Positions 1 to 7,013 are shown, counted from the stretch's first letter. The stretch is 10,771 nt of DNA from an uncultured Bacteroidales bacterium (GCA_902783615.1 CACZRQ010000125.1:1-10771); one strand, 5' to 3'. Made by a program: numbers and translations. Notes: a model not told the origin generated them from the sequence alone.

Positions 1-258
1 AATTCCAGCAATTCCCCAGCCTTTGCCTTCAAGGTTCCTTCAAACGGCAGCATGGGCACTCCGATGGTGGTCTATACCACAGGCACCACCTCGCTCAAGT
101 CGGGTGTAACAGGCAGTGGCACCAGCTTCTGGAGTGGCTATGGCTACAGCAGTTGCAGTGGTGGCTCTTCTGTCAGCCTTTCAACCTACAGCGGTGGCAA
201 TGGTGGAGGAGGCAATCCTGGTGGCAATCCTGGTGGTGGTCCTGGTGGCAGACCATAA
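1..258 (+). CDS. C-terminal part of a probable carbohydrate-binding/beta-helix protein with Gly-Pro tail (5' truncated)
   Basis: The frame is open from base 1 and ends in two tandem stops (TAA TAA at 256-261), so this is the 3' end of a longer gene whose start lies outside the window. The visible 85 residues are rich in Ser, Gly and Thr, include the stretch PMVVYTTGTTSLKSGV, and end in a low-complexity tail of Gly, Asn and Pro (GGNPGGNPGGGPGG). This pattern resembles the C-terminus of Cthe_2159-like (DUF4353) 'carbohydrate-binding domain' proteins of Bacteroidales, which are secreted right-handed beta-helices. That assignment is from memory of the family and rests on the tail region only. An ATG at 52 is internal rather than the start, because coding-like sequence continues upstream in frame. 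The low-complexity tail may be a flexible or surface-exposed extension. Confidence 0.6.
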   Translation, partial: NSSNSPAFAFKVPSNGSMGTPMVVYTTGTTSLKSGVTGSGTSFWSGYGYSSCSGGSSVSLSTYSGGNGGGGNPGGNPGGGPGGRP

Positions 259-272
259 TAAAGTCTAATTTT

Positions 273-288
273 TACCGAAGTTTCGGTA
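273..288 (+). terminator. Perfect hairpin after the first gene, candidate terminator
   Basis: TACCGAA (273-279) and TTCGGTA (282-288) form a 7-bp perfect inverted repeat starting 15 bases after the stop at 256-258. A short T run precedes it, but no U-tract follows, so it is not a textbook rho-independent terminator. Position and symmetry are the only support. Confidence 0.35.
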
Positions 289-295
289 GTGATTA

Positions 296-479
296 GCCCC
301 GTTAGGGGCGATAGAAAACAGGCTGGGGGGAAGCGTAGCGGAACCCCTGTAAAACAAGCACAGCAATGATAGTCCCATTGGGTAGGGTGTTTAAAGCGGG
401 ATAAATTTGAAATCGTTTTTGAACACCCTTCATGTTGGGGCGACAGATTGTCATTTTGCTCTGTCGCCCTTAATGGGGC
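296..479. repeat. REPIN/MITE-like element with 20-bp terminal inverted repeats
   Basis: The left end (296-315) and the reverse complement of the right end (479-460) match at 17 of 20 positions by eye; all three differences are transitions. Each arm is itself palindromic: GCCCC-GTTA-GGGGC on the left (296-309) and a weaker GCCC/GGGC version on the right. The core GGGCGAyAGA occurs three times, at 306-315 and 438-447 on plus and 469-460 on minus. Inside lie further stems: ACAGG/CCTGT (318-322 with 346-350), GGGTGTT/AACACCC (385-391 with 422-428) and a 10-bp stem at 438-469. Palindromic arms in head-to-head orientation around a structured spacer are the architecture of REP doublets (REPINs) or small MITEs. 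No open frame, flanking target duplication or transposase was seen. Whether it is repeated in the genome cannot be judged from one window. Confidence 0.6.
438..469. terminator. 10-bp perfect hairpin between convergent genes, possible bidirectional terminator
   Basis: GGGCGACAGA (438-447) pairs perfectly with TCTGTCGCCC (460-469) around a 12-base loop. It lies between the plus-strand gene ending at 258 and the minus-strand gene ending at 507, so it could stop transcription from both sides. Neither side has a clean T-tract; the plus side has only AAATTATTTT about ten bases on. It is also part of the inverted-repeat element around it, so termination may be a secondary role. Confidence 0.35.
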
Positions 480-506
480 AAATTATTTTCGAAGCTTAAA
501 TGATCT

Positions 507-2504
507 TTATAATAGTCGAAAAGAACAATCCCCCGTTGCGTCTTTGATCACCTTGCCGTCTAGTATCAGCTGAACATGAACCCGCTGCTTCTGGTCGCGA
601 TAGACACGAAGATCGAAGTCGCCACCACAGATGTGGATGTGGTGCAGGGTCATTTCTGGCCATGCTTCGGGCAAGCGGGGAGAGACGGTGAAACTATGCA
701 GACCTGTGGGACGAATGTCGAACAGGCCTTCAGTGATGATGCGGGCATAGAGGGCACTCTCAGCAGATAGATGCCGTTGGTTGCCTTCAGGCCACGCCTC
801 AATGGCGTAGGGCACATGGTTGCCAAGCAGTCGCGTCTGGGAATAGTATTGCAGGAAGCCCAAGGTGCGCTCTGTGTCGCCAGCCATCAGGGCTCCGCGC
901 AGGGCATAAAGCGTAGAGCGATCCCAGAATGTCTCGCTACCAGCTTGTGTCAGCATGCCGTCCTTAGTCCAGAGGCGAGGGGAATAAAGGGCGTCGATGG
1001 TGCCTTTGGCTCGGTCGAAGATACCCATCGTCAAGGGGATGCAAATCCAAGAGCGCAGCACATCGTTGCCATCATAGTAGCGGTAGGTGTCGAAGCCCTC
1101 CACCTCAGCATGGAAATAGCGGTCTATCGCCGTTCTCAGCTCTCGGGCTTGTTTCTCATAATTCTTGGATACGGCAGCTGGCTGCTTCAAGTCACGAGCC
1201 AAATAGGCTGCAGACAGCAGTGCATCATAATATAAGGAAGAGGTGCAAAGGTTGGCGTCACCAGACGGGAAGCGCCCCTCCAATTCGTCGCTGTCGGAGT
1301 TCACCACGCCTGCTTCATTCAAATGCCTACGGCAATATTCCAACGTCCACTGGATCAGAGGCCACAGCTGCAGGGCTTCCTCGCGGTCGCCACGAGCCAA
1401 CGCATAGCGGGATGCTCCGTAGGCAATCATGGCTGCATCGCCACGATCGCCTGCTCCGTTCCAAAAATCAGTACCTTCAGCGATGATGCTGCTGGGAATC
1501 GGCTTCCAGTCGTCGTTCATCCACGAAGCAAACATCTTCCAGGCGTTCATCGCAGAAGCATTGGCGTAAGGGTAGCCAATGAAGGGGAAGAATGGGTTGG
1601 CATATTCAGCTTGGTCGTTTGCCCAGATGGCGGCATAATAGCTCTCTCCACCCGGTCCATGCAAAGGACCGTTCTTGGTTTCATAGATACTCTCGCAGGC
1701 TCGTATCTTGGAGAATGCAAACATGCGGTCGAGCACTGGATCGGGGGTCTGCAGCACCAGATTCTCCTGCCATCCTGCCACCAGCTTTTGCCTTGCGGCT
1801 ATCTCTGCTGCCACATCGCATACCAATGGCTGCTCGCTTTCCCTGCGGGCACTGACAGTTGACGAGAAGGTGAGGCTTTCTTGCGGCTGAAGTTGGAAAG
1901 TGCCTGTGCCATAAAGTTTTGACTCTACTACGTAGGCGCCATCCACGCCTTTCTCGGCATCGCTCGTCATGCGGTGTTCCGTAGGCTCTATGCGAACGGT
2001 TATAGCCTTTTCGCCTAAGTTCGTCAATTCATATTGCTCAACCAAAGCAGGCAGGGTAGGCGAGGGGCTCAATGTGCGCTTCACACCGATGGTGCCCCAG
2101 TGGCTTCGCACTGTCATTAGGCCTTGCAACGAAATGGATTCCACTTGCTCTTGCCGATTCACGAGGCGGTTCTTCCCGATGAGTACGCTCTCCAACGGAT
2201 CCCAATTGACGTAGCGGATGAAGCTGGCATGTGTATCGTTGGGAATCGTCCTCAGCATGGGGAACACCAGATGCCGTTCACAGGTGAATCGTCCTTCAGC
2301 ATTGATGCCATAGTGCAGCACAACAGCCATTTGCTGTCCCGCCATCTCAATGTGGTCTTTGTGTATCCTTCCATCGTTAATCCATGTGATACCTCCCTCG
2401 GCATTCAGTGCCCAGAACGGCTGATTTGTGTCATCAGCATGGGCGGTGAGGCAAGTCAAGGTGCTCAGTAGCAAGAAAGCGATCAAAAATCGTATGGTTT
2501 TCAT
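507..2504 (-). CDS. Exported six-hairpin-glycosidase-like protein
   Basis: This is a 665-residue protein with an N-terminal signal peptide (hydrophobic core about residues 5-20, likely cleavage after AHA at 21-23), so it should act in the periplasm or outside. Residues about 30-245 look like a beta-rich N-terminal domain. Residues about 255-595 look like an alpha/alpha barrel, with aromatic-acidic helix-start motifs: IWANDQAEY (294-301), FWNGAGDRGD (347-356), SDSDELEGRF (403-412), ETFWDRS (524-530) and EAWPEG (569-574). The end (about 596-665) has a beta-sandwich look with SFTVSPRLPEAW (604-615). This domain order is that of six-hairpin glycosidases (GH63, GH78, GH94, GH116-like clans). I cannot assign a GH family, a substrate or the catalytic acids; D298, E300, E407, E409 and E573 are candidates. 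It is the last gene of the minus-strand operon, 11 bases after the TIGR04076-type gene. A glycosidase behind menaquinone genes is unexpected and may simply share the transcript. Confidence 0.8.
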   Translation of the reverse strand: MKTIRFLIAFLLLSTLTCLTAHADDTNQPFWALNAEGGITWINDGRIHKDHIEMAGQQMAVVLHYGINAEGRFTCERHLVFPMLRTIPNDTHASFIRYVNWDPLESVLIGKNRLVNRQEQVESISLQGLMTVRSHWGTIGVKRTLSPSPTLPALVEQYELTNLGEKAITVRIEPTEHRMTSDAEKGVDGAYVVESKLYGTGTFQLQPQESLTFSSTVSARRESEQPLVCDVAAEIAARQKLVAGWQENLVLQTPDPVLDRMFAFSKIRACESIYETKNGPLHGPGGESYYAAIWANDQAEYANPFFPFIGYPYANASAMNAWKMFASWMNDDWKPIPSSIIAEGTDFWNGAGDRGDAAMIAYGASRYALARGDREEALQLWPLIQWTLEYCRRHLNEAGVVNSDSDELEGRFPSGDANLCTSSLYYDALLSAAYLARDLKQPAAVSKNYEKQARELRTAIDRYFHAEVEGFDTYRYYDGNDVLRSWICIPLTMGIFDRAKGTIDALYSPRLWTKDGMLTQAGSETFWDRSTLYALRGALMAGDTERTLGFLQYYSQTRLLGNHVPYAIEAWPEGNQRHLSAESALYARIITEGLFDIRPTGLHSFTVSPRLPEAWPEMTLHHIHICGGDFDLRVYRDQKQRVHVQLILDGKVIKDATGDCSFRLL

Positions 2505-2515
2505 AGTATTTGGTT

Positions 2516-2818
2516 TTAGTCTATCACTTCTATATAGAAGCTGAAAGGACGGAAGCCGTCATTGCAGCTGATCATGGCACTCATGGGGTTCTGCATCCAG
2601 CCGTCGTAGAAATTGCCTTCTCCACGAGCCAATGACTCCACGAAGGGTTTCATTGAATCCCAAGCTGAGGGGCACATCCCTTCGGGGCATTGCCCGTCAA
2701 CAGACACCCACTGTTGTCCCACCTTCACATCGCAAGTATGCTCTATTGGGTTTTCGTATTTCGCCATCAAGTCTGCATAGACCGTTTGGCGAATCGCTGT
2801 AATTCTCACTTTGTTCAT
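2516..2818 (-). CDS. TIGR04076 family small protein
   Basis: The product is 100 residues, the usual size for this family. The recognisable pattern is an N-terminal MNKVRITAIRQTVYADLM, then a Cys at 29, a PEGMCPSAW block (45-53), an ALARG-like helix (SLARGEG, 62-68), a Phe/Trp segment ending in GW (73-74), and a final ISCNDGFRPFSFYIE (83-97). Cysteines sit at 29, 44, 49 and 85; several appear conserved in family members I remember, which hints at metal or redox chemistry, but no function is established. There is no signal peptide, so it is cytoplasmic. It lies 15 bases after menA and 11 bases before the glycosidase-like gene, so it is almost certainly cotranscribed with both. Placement next to menA and menG could mean a quinone-related role, but that is inference only. 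Confidence 0.82.
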   Translation of the reverse strand: MNKVRITAIRQTVYADLMAKYENPIEHTCDVKVGQQWVSVDGQCPEGMCPSAWDSMKPFVESLARGEGNFYDGWMQNPMSAMISCNDGFRPFSFYIEVID

Positions 2819-2833
2819 ATCGTTACCTCAATT

Positions 2834-3709
2834 TTATGAAATGCTCATCCATACCAGCATGGTGTAGATGAGGTTGACAATGCCTGCCATCATCAGGCAG
2901 ATGTTATAGGCTGCCCCTTTAGCCTTCAATACCTTATAATAAAGGAAGCAGGCAGGAATGATGACCGCCACTGCCCAGCTCATGCCGAAAGCCAGCCAAG
3001 CGAATAGCGGCATCAGTGCCACGATGATGCCCAAGAGGACGAGCGCTCCCTCTTTTCCGATTCTCACAGGAATAGTGCGCTTGCCCACCTGTCGGTCATC
3101 CTCCATGTCGCGTATGTTGTTGATGGCCAGCACACACATCGATATCAATCCGCAAACGGCTCCGGCATAAATAGCGGTTGGATGCTGCATATCCGAAGCC
3201 TGCCCAATTGCCTGATATTGCAGCCAAACGGTACCCCATGTGGCCATCACGCCATAATAGAGGAACACAAAGATGTCGGCAATGCCCAAGTAGGAGAGCG
3301 AGTAGGAGGTGGCTGTGTAGAGCCAGGCAAATAGGAGGGCGGTGATGCCAATCAGCCATATTGGCCAGCCGCCAATATAGCAGAGTATCACCCCCAAAAC
3401 AACAGCGATGGCAAGCGTGATGTAGCAAGCCATCCGCATCTCATGCTCATTCACCGTTCCCTCAGCCAACGCGCGTTTGAATCCCACACGCCCTTGCTTG
3501 TCGGTGCCACGCTTGAAGTCGTAATAATCGTTGATCAGGTTGCTCAGAATCTGCAAGGCAAGGGCACATAATGCTGTCAACAATGCTGTAGCAGCTTCAA
3601 TTTGTCCAATAGACATTTGGGCTACTAAGAGTCCCACTAATACAGGACAAAGCGAAGCAAACAGGGTTTGCGGGCGGATGATTCGTAGCCAAAGTAAGAT
3701 GCTTTTCAT
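2834..3709 (-). CDS. menA: 1,4-dihydroxy-2-naphthoate polyprenyltransferase (MenA)
   Basis: MenA is the UbiA-superfamily membrane enzyme that joins a polyprenyl diphosphate to 1,4-dihydroxy-2-naphthoate, giving demethylmenaquinone. Both Asp-rich motifs for Mg-diphosphate binding are present: NLINDYYDFKRGTD (57-70) and NNIRDMEDDRQVGKRTIPV (197-215). The length (291 residues) is normal, and there are about eight or nine hydrophobic segments, for example 13-33, 40-58, 96-112, 116-135, 140-160, 180-196, 223-240, 243-258 and 270-288. The start ATG at 3709-3707 overlaps the menG stop as ATGA, indicating translational coupling. Pairing with the methyltransferase MenG separates it from other UbiA-type enzymes such as UbiA or heme O synthase. 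It should reside in the inner membrane. Confidence 0.95.
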   Translation of the reverse strand: MKSILLWLRIIRPQTLFASLCPVLVGLLVAQMSIGQIEAATALLTALCALALQILSNLINDYYDFKRGTDKQGRVGFKRALAEGTVNEHEMRMACYITLAIAVVLGVILCYIGGWPIWLIGITALLFAWLYTATSYSLSYLGIADIFVFLYYGVMATWGTVWLQYQAIGQASDMQHPTAIYAGAVCGLISMCVLAINNIRDMEDDRQVGKRTIPVRIGKEGALVLLGIIVALMPLFAWLAFGMSWAVAVIIPACFLYYKVLKAKGAAYNICLMMAGIVNLIYTMLVWMSIS

Positions 3710-4422
3710 GATACAGTTGCTGTATAAATGGTGGTGATGCCAAAGGTCAAAGGCTTAAACGATACTTGCTCAAAGCCAGCCTTAGCAATTCGTTCACACA
3801 TTTGTTGACCCCAAACAAAGCCTTTTACACTGCGGTTCAGGTAAGTATAGGCGGTCTTATCCTTGCTCAGCAATCGCCCCACAGCAGGCAGAATATGGGT
3901 GAAATACAGGTCGTACACCCAGGCAATTAGTTTGTTCTTCGGGTAAGAGAACTCCAAAATCATCAGCTGTCCGTCAGGTTTCAGCACTCGCTGCATCTCT
4001 GCCAAACCCTTGTCGAGATCGGAGAAATTGCGCACACCGTATGCGCAGGTCACAGCATCGAAAGTCTTGTCAGCAAAGGGTATCTCCAAAGCACTCGCCT
4101 GCTGGAATGAAATACAGTCTTGCCATCCGCGCTTCTTCACCTTCTCTTCCCCGATGCGCATCATCTCAACCGAGAGGTCGATGCCTGTAATGCTGAAGCT
4201 AACCTGTCGTTTCTTGAACTGGCGTGCCAACTCGATGGCAAGGTCACCAGTGCCGATGGCCACATCCAAGCACTGGCAATCCTTGCGATTGTTATTCACA
4301 ACAGCATTCACCGCCTTTCTGCGCCACCATCTGTCGATGTTCAGCGACAGCAGGTGATTCAAGAAATCATACTTTCCCGCAATGCGGTCGAACAACTTTC
4401 CTATATGCTGTTTCTCGTTCAC
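3706..4422 (-). CDS. menG: Demethylmenaquinone methyltransferase (MenG/UbiE)
   Basis: This is a SAM-dependent class I methyltransferase that converts demethylmenaquinone to menaquinone, the last step of the pathway. It shows the UbiE N-terminal block FDRIAGKYDFLNHLLSLNID (11-30), SAM motif I LDVAIGTGDLA (52-62), the acidic residue after strand 2 in TGIDLS (79-84), the signature CAYGVRNFSDLD (126-137), and LKPDGQLMILEFSYP (147-161). At 238 residues it has normal length. The chosen start is GTG at 4422-4420: it gives the correct N-terminus and overlaps the upstream TGA stop (4421-4419) as GTGA, typical of translational coupling. It also overlaps menA downstream by 4 bases. Organisms of this order use menaquinone rather than ubiquinone, so the menG name is preferred over ubiE. 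Confidence 0.95.
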   Translation of the reverse strand: MNEKQHIGKLFDRIAGKYDFLNHLLSLNIDRWWRRKAVNAVVNNNRKDCQCLDVAIGTGDLAIELARQFKKRQVSFSITGIDLSVEMMRIGEEKVKKRGWQDCISFQQASALEIPFADKTFDAVTCAYGVRNFSDLDKGLAEMQRVLKPDGQLMILEFSYPKNKLIAWVYDLYFTHILPAVGRLLSKDKTAYTYLNRSVKGFVWGQQMCERIAKAGFEQVSFKPLTFGITTIYTATVS

Positions 4423-5114
4423 TTTTTGAAGATCTGGATAGCCATTTCACCGATTGCCATTTCCTGCAGTTGAGGAACGATGCGGGTGAAGTGCTCTGCT
4501 GCCGAGTGGGTGTCCAAGGAAGGTTGGTCTTGCCAGGTCTCAAAGATCATCAGGTGAGTGGGGTCAGTCTGACTCTGATAGATGTCGTAGTCGATGTTGC
4601 CACCATCTTTACGAGAAGCCTCTACCAGTTCTTGCGCCAAGCCCAGTGCTTTCGTCACGTTTTCGCCAGCCACCTTCAGCATGCAGTTGATGCGAATCTG
4701 GTCGCCCTCGCTCTTGGCGGTGAAGCTCTGGATGGCCATTTCACCCACGGCTGCGTTGGCAATCTGAGGCACGAGGCGCGTAAAATGAGGTGCTGCAGAG
4801 TGCACATCCAATGATGGTTGGTCTTGCCAAGTCTCGAAGATCATCAGCTGCGTCTTGTCAGTCTGACTCTGATAGATGTCATACTCGATGTTGCCCTTGT
4901 CCTTCTGAGATGCAGCCACCAGTTCCTTGCTGACTTTCAGGATCTTGTCCAAGTCTTTTGCATCCACCTTATACATACAGTTGATGCGGATTTCGTTACC
5001 AGTGGCAACTGCTTCTGGAGCTGCCTCTTCCTCCTGCTGCTGGGCAGGTTTATTGGCGCACGATGCCATTCCGAATGCGGTCATCATCGCCATACCAAAT
5101 AATGCTTTGTTCAT
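4419..5114 (-). CDS. Lipoprotein with two tandem ABM (quinol-monooxygenase-like) domains
   Basis: The N-terminus is a short hydrophobic signal ending in a lipobox-like MASC with Cys19, so the mature protein is probably lipid-anchored. A linker rich in Gln, Glu and Ala (about 22-38, with EEE at 28-30) follows. Two copies of the ABM fold occupy about 41-131 and 139-229. By eye they align without gaps at an offset of 98 residues and share 63 of 91 positions; YDIYQSQTD and MIFETWQDQPSLD are identical in both. The pattern IFETWQDQPSLD-x-HSAA-x-HFT is typical of ABM proteins such as E. coli YgiN, a menadiol-oxidising monooxygenase. Family members are cofactor-free and act as dimers, so a tandem protein could form an intramolecular dimer. 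It is first in the operon, with a promoter upstream and the menG start inside its stop codon, pointing to a quinone-linked role. Its reaction is unknown; heme-degrading or aromatic-polyketide ABM activities are alternatives. Confidence 0.85.
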   Translation of the reverse strand: MNKALFGMAMMTAFGMASCANKPAQQQEEEAAPEAVATGNEIRINCMYKVDAKDLDKILKVSKELVAASQKDKGNIEYDIYQSQTDKTQLMIFETWQDQPSLDVHSAAPHFTRLVPQIANAAVGEMAIQSFTAKSEGDQIRINCMLKVAGENVTKALGLAQELVEASRKDGGNIDYDIYQSQTDPTHLMIFETWQDQPSLDTHSAAEHFTRIVPQLQEMAIGEMAIQIFKK

Positions 5115-5143
5115 AATACTATCGTTTTAGAGTTTTTTTTCTG

Positions 5144-5176
5144 CAAAGATACAAGAAATAAATGGCATTTGTCTAA
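5144..5176 (-). promoter_or_regulatory. Promoter of the ABM-menG-menA operon
   Basis: On the minus strand TATCTTTG (5151-5144) fits the Bacteroidetes -7 consensus TAnnTTTG. A TTAG 21 bases upstream (5176-5173) is a weak match to the -33 TTTG. The box lies 29 bases before the ATG at 5114, giving a short leader with no Shine-Dalgarno. Confidence 0.65.
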
Positions 5177-5227
5177 AAAATGTCTTTTTTTAATTCTGTT
5201 CTATGACATAAAAAGCGGTATTATTTG

Positions 5228-5235
5228 TATCTTTG
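5228..5235 (+). promoter_or_regulatory. -7 box of the promoter for the double esterase gene
   Basis: TATCTTTG at 5228-5235 matches TAnnTTTG and lies 27 bases before the ATG at 5263. No good -33 TTTG is seen at the usual distance. Extended to TATCTTTGCA (5228-5237) it is the exact reverse complement of 5142-5151, the box of the divergent men operon, so two similar promoters face away from each other in the 148-base gap. Confidence 0.6.
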
Positions 5236-5262
5236 CAACCATAATATAAAGACCTTAAAGTT

Positions 5263-7011
5263 ATGAAGAAGCATTTTTCACTTTTCAGTTTTATTTGTTC
5301 ACTCTTTCTTCTCTGCTGTTCCCTGAACTCTTTCGCTTGGGAACGGGAAACCATTTGGCCCAAGGGCAAGATGCCCGATGCGCAACCTCATCAGATTGCG
5401 GCGATGACCGATGAAGCAGACGGTAAGGACTTCAAACCCGACAAGCACCGCGTGGCCTATTTGGAGTGGTTCGATGCTCCCGCCACCCCTGCGTTGGGAT
5501 GTATGATTCTCATCTCGGGTGGCTCCTATCAGAACTGTTGCGATGTGGGGCTCATCAAGATGTGGCGTGAGACGTTTACGAAACTGGGATTCCAATGCGT
5601 GAACTTCGTGTATCGTACTCCGCGTCCCGAGGGCATCCCCATTTACCAGACGGCTTGGGAAGACGGACAACGGGCTGTGCGCATGGTGCGCAGCGAGGCT
5701 GAGAAGCGAGGTTTCGACCCTGAACGCATTGGCGCCATTTCTATGTCGGCTGGTTCGCATCTGGCCACCTTGCTGGCTACCAGTTCGCAGACGGCAGCCT
5801 ACGCTCCAGTCGATAAATTAGACAGCATATCGTGCCATATCAATTGGGCAATTATCAATGCTCCGGCATACGTGACCACTGACGGTGAGGCTGGCATCCC
5901 CGCTTCCCGACAAGGATATGGTACCGATGTGCAGCTTTCGTCTATCTTCAAGTTTGACGAGAAGACCTGCCCCATCAGTTTGCATCATGGTGGGATGGAT
6001 CCTTATACCCCCAATGGTTCTACACTCATTTATAGGGAGCTGCGCAAACGTCAGGTTCCGGCAGAGCTTCACTTGTATCCTGATAAAGGGCATGGTGCCT
6101 TTGGACTGGAACGCGGCATTGAGTTCATGCGACAGATGGGCTTCATGGGAGAGCTGCAGCCTGAAGAGGAGATCATGAAGCGGTTTGTGAGCGATGATGC
6201 GCGTAAGGAGAAAGTGACGGAGGATGTGTGGCCCGAGGGAATGATGCCCAGTGCTGATGAGCAGCAGTGCAAGCCCTACTTGGAATGGCACTTCCCCAAG
6301 GAGCTGAAGACAAAGGCCATACAGATTATCTATTCAGGCGGCGCATACATGGGCAACGATCCTGACGGCTTCGAGGTGACTCCCGCTCGACGTTATCTCA
6401 ATGAACGGGGCATGACCGTTGTCACCATGAAATACCGTACGCCGCGTCCCACAGCTGAGAGCGGATTGGCTAAGCACACCTCAGCTTGGCAGGATTTGCA
6501 GCGTGCCATCCGTATCGTTCGCAGCAAGGCCGCATCATTTGGACTTGACCCTGCGCAGATAGGCATCATGGGCAGCAGTGCCGGCGGTCATCTTACGCTC
6601 ATGGGTGTCACCTCGTCGCTCCATCAGTCTTATCTTCCTATTGATGACATTGACAAGCAGCCTTGCCATGTGCAGTGGGGCATAGGCATTTATCCTGCCT
6701 ACGCCTTGACCGATGGTGTCGATGGCACCAATACCGCTGGGGGTAACGAGGACGATGCCCTGCTGGTGCCTGAGTTCAGTTTCGACCTCAAGACGGCTCC
6801 CATGCTCTTCATACATGGTGATGCTGATGGCTATGCATCGATGGGCTCAGTGAAGACATGGGAGAAAATGCGAAGCATGGGGATTCAGAGTGAGCTGCAT
6901 ACGCTTGCCACTCGCGTGCATTGCTTTCAAGCTACTGCTGCTCCTGGCACAGGCAGTTACACTTGGCTTGATCGCATTGATGAATTTTTGCGATACCTAA
7001 AAGCGCTGTAG
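5263..7011 (+). CDS. Exported esterase-like protein with two tandem alpha/beta-hydrolase domains
   Basis: This 582-residue protein begins with a signal peptide (likely cleavage after SFA at 23-25). Two homologous hydrolase domains follow, each opening with a WP-x-G-x-MP motif (32-38 and 323-329). Each has an SGG oxyanion-type loop (85-87; 358-360), a YRTPRP motif (117-122; 391-396) and a nucleophile elbow. The first elbow is S160-M-S162-A-G164, with Ser in place of the first Gly; the second is canonical G437-S-S439-A-G441. Predicted Asp and His partners are D246 (HGGMD) and H277 (KGHG) in domain 1, and D522 (HGDAD) and H553 (RVH) in domain 2. Both domains therefore look potentially active. 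The fold resembles carbohydrate esterases such as acetylxylan or feruloyl esterases of Bacteroidota, but the substrate is unknown. The gene is monocistronic: the next gene is convergent, with only 2 bases between the stops. Confidence 0.85.
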   Translation: MKKHFSLFSFICSLFLLCCSLNSFAWERETIWPKGKMPDAQPHQIAAMTDEADGKDFKPDKHRVAYLEWFDAPATPALGCMILISGGSYQNCCDVGLIKMWRETFTKLGFQCVNFVYRTPRPEGIPIYQTAWEDGQRAVRMVRSEAEKRGFDPERIGAISMSAGSHLATLLATSSQTAAYAPVDKLDSISCHINWAIINAPAYVTTDGEAGIPASRQGYGTDVQLSSIFKFDEKTCPISLHHGGMDPYTPNGSTLIYRELRKRQVPAELHLYPDKGHGAFGLERGIEFMRQMGFMGELQPEEEIMKRFVSDDARKEKVTEDVWPEGMMPSADEQQCKPYLEWHFPKELKTKAIQIIYSGGAYMGNDPDGFEVTPARRYLNERGMTVVTMKYRTPRPTAESGLAKHTSAWQDLQRAIRIVRSKAASFGLDPAQIGIMGSSAGGHLTLMGVTSSLHQSYLPIDDIDKQPCHVQWGIGIYPAYALTDGVDGTNTAGGNEDDALLVPEFSFDLKTAPMLFIHGDADGYASMGSVKTWEKMRSMGIQSELHTLATRVHCFQATAAPGTGSYTWLDRIDEFLRYLKAL

Positions 7012-7013
7012 TC

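Noticed and set aside
181..255. Short GGNPGG-type repeats as a possible CRISPR or tandem-repeat locus
   Set aside because: They are in-frame Gly/Pro codon repeats in a coding tail, with no spacers.
286..289. GTAG tetranucleotide near the left repeat arm as the classic REP 5' mark
   Set aside because: It lies six bases from the palindrome and has no counterpart beside the right arm, so it cannot be used as REP evidence.
576..1862. Several plus-strand open frames opposite the glycosidase-like gene
   Set aside because: They lie wholly inside a long minus-strand frame with signal peptide and protein-like domains, have no promoter or family features, and overlap each other in different frames.
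4010..4814. Plus-strand open frames opposite menG and the ABM lipoprotein
   Set aside because: They are reading-frame shadows of well-supported minus-strand genes with family motifs.
4500..4880. Repeated DNA blocks in the ABM gene as an assembly error
   Set aside because: The two copies differ at many positions, keep frame throughout and encode two complete domains, so a real duplication is more likely.
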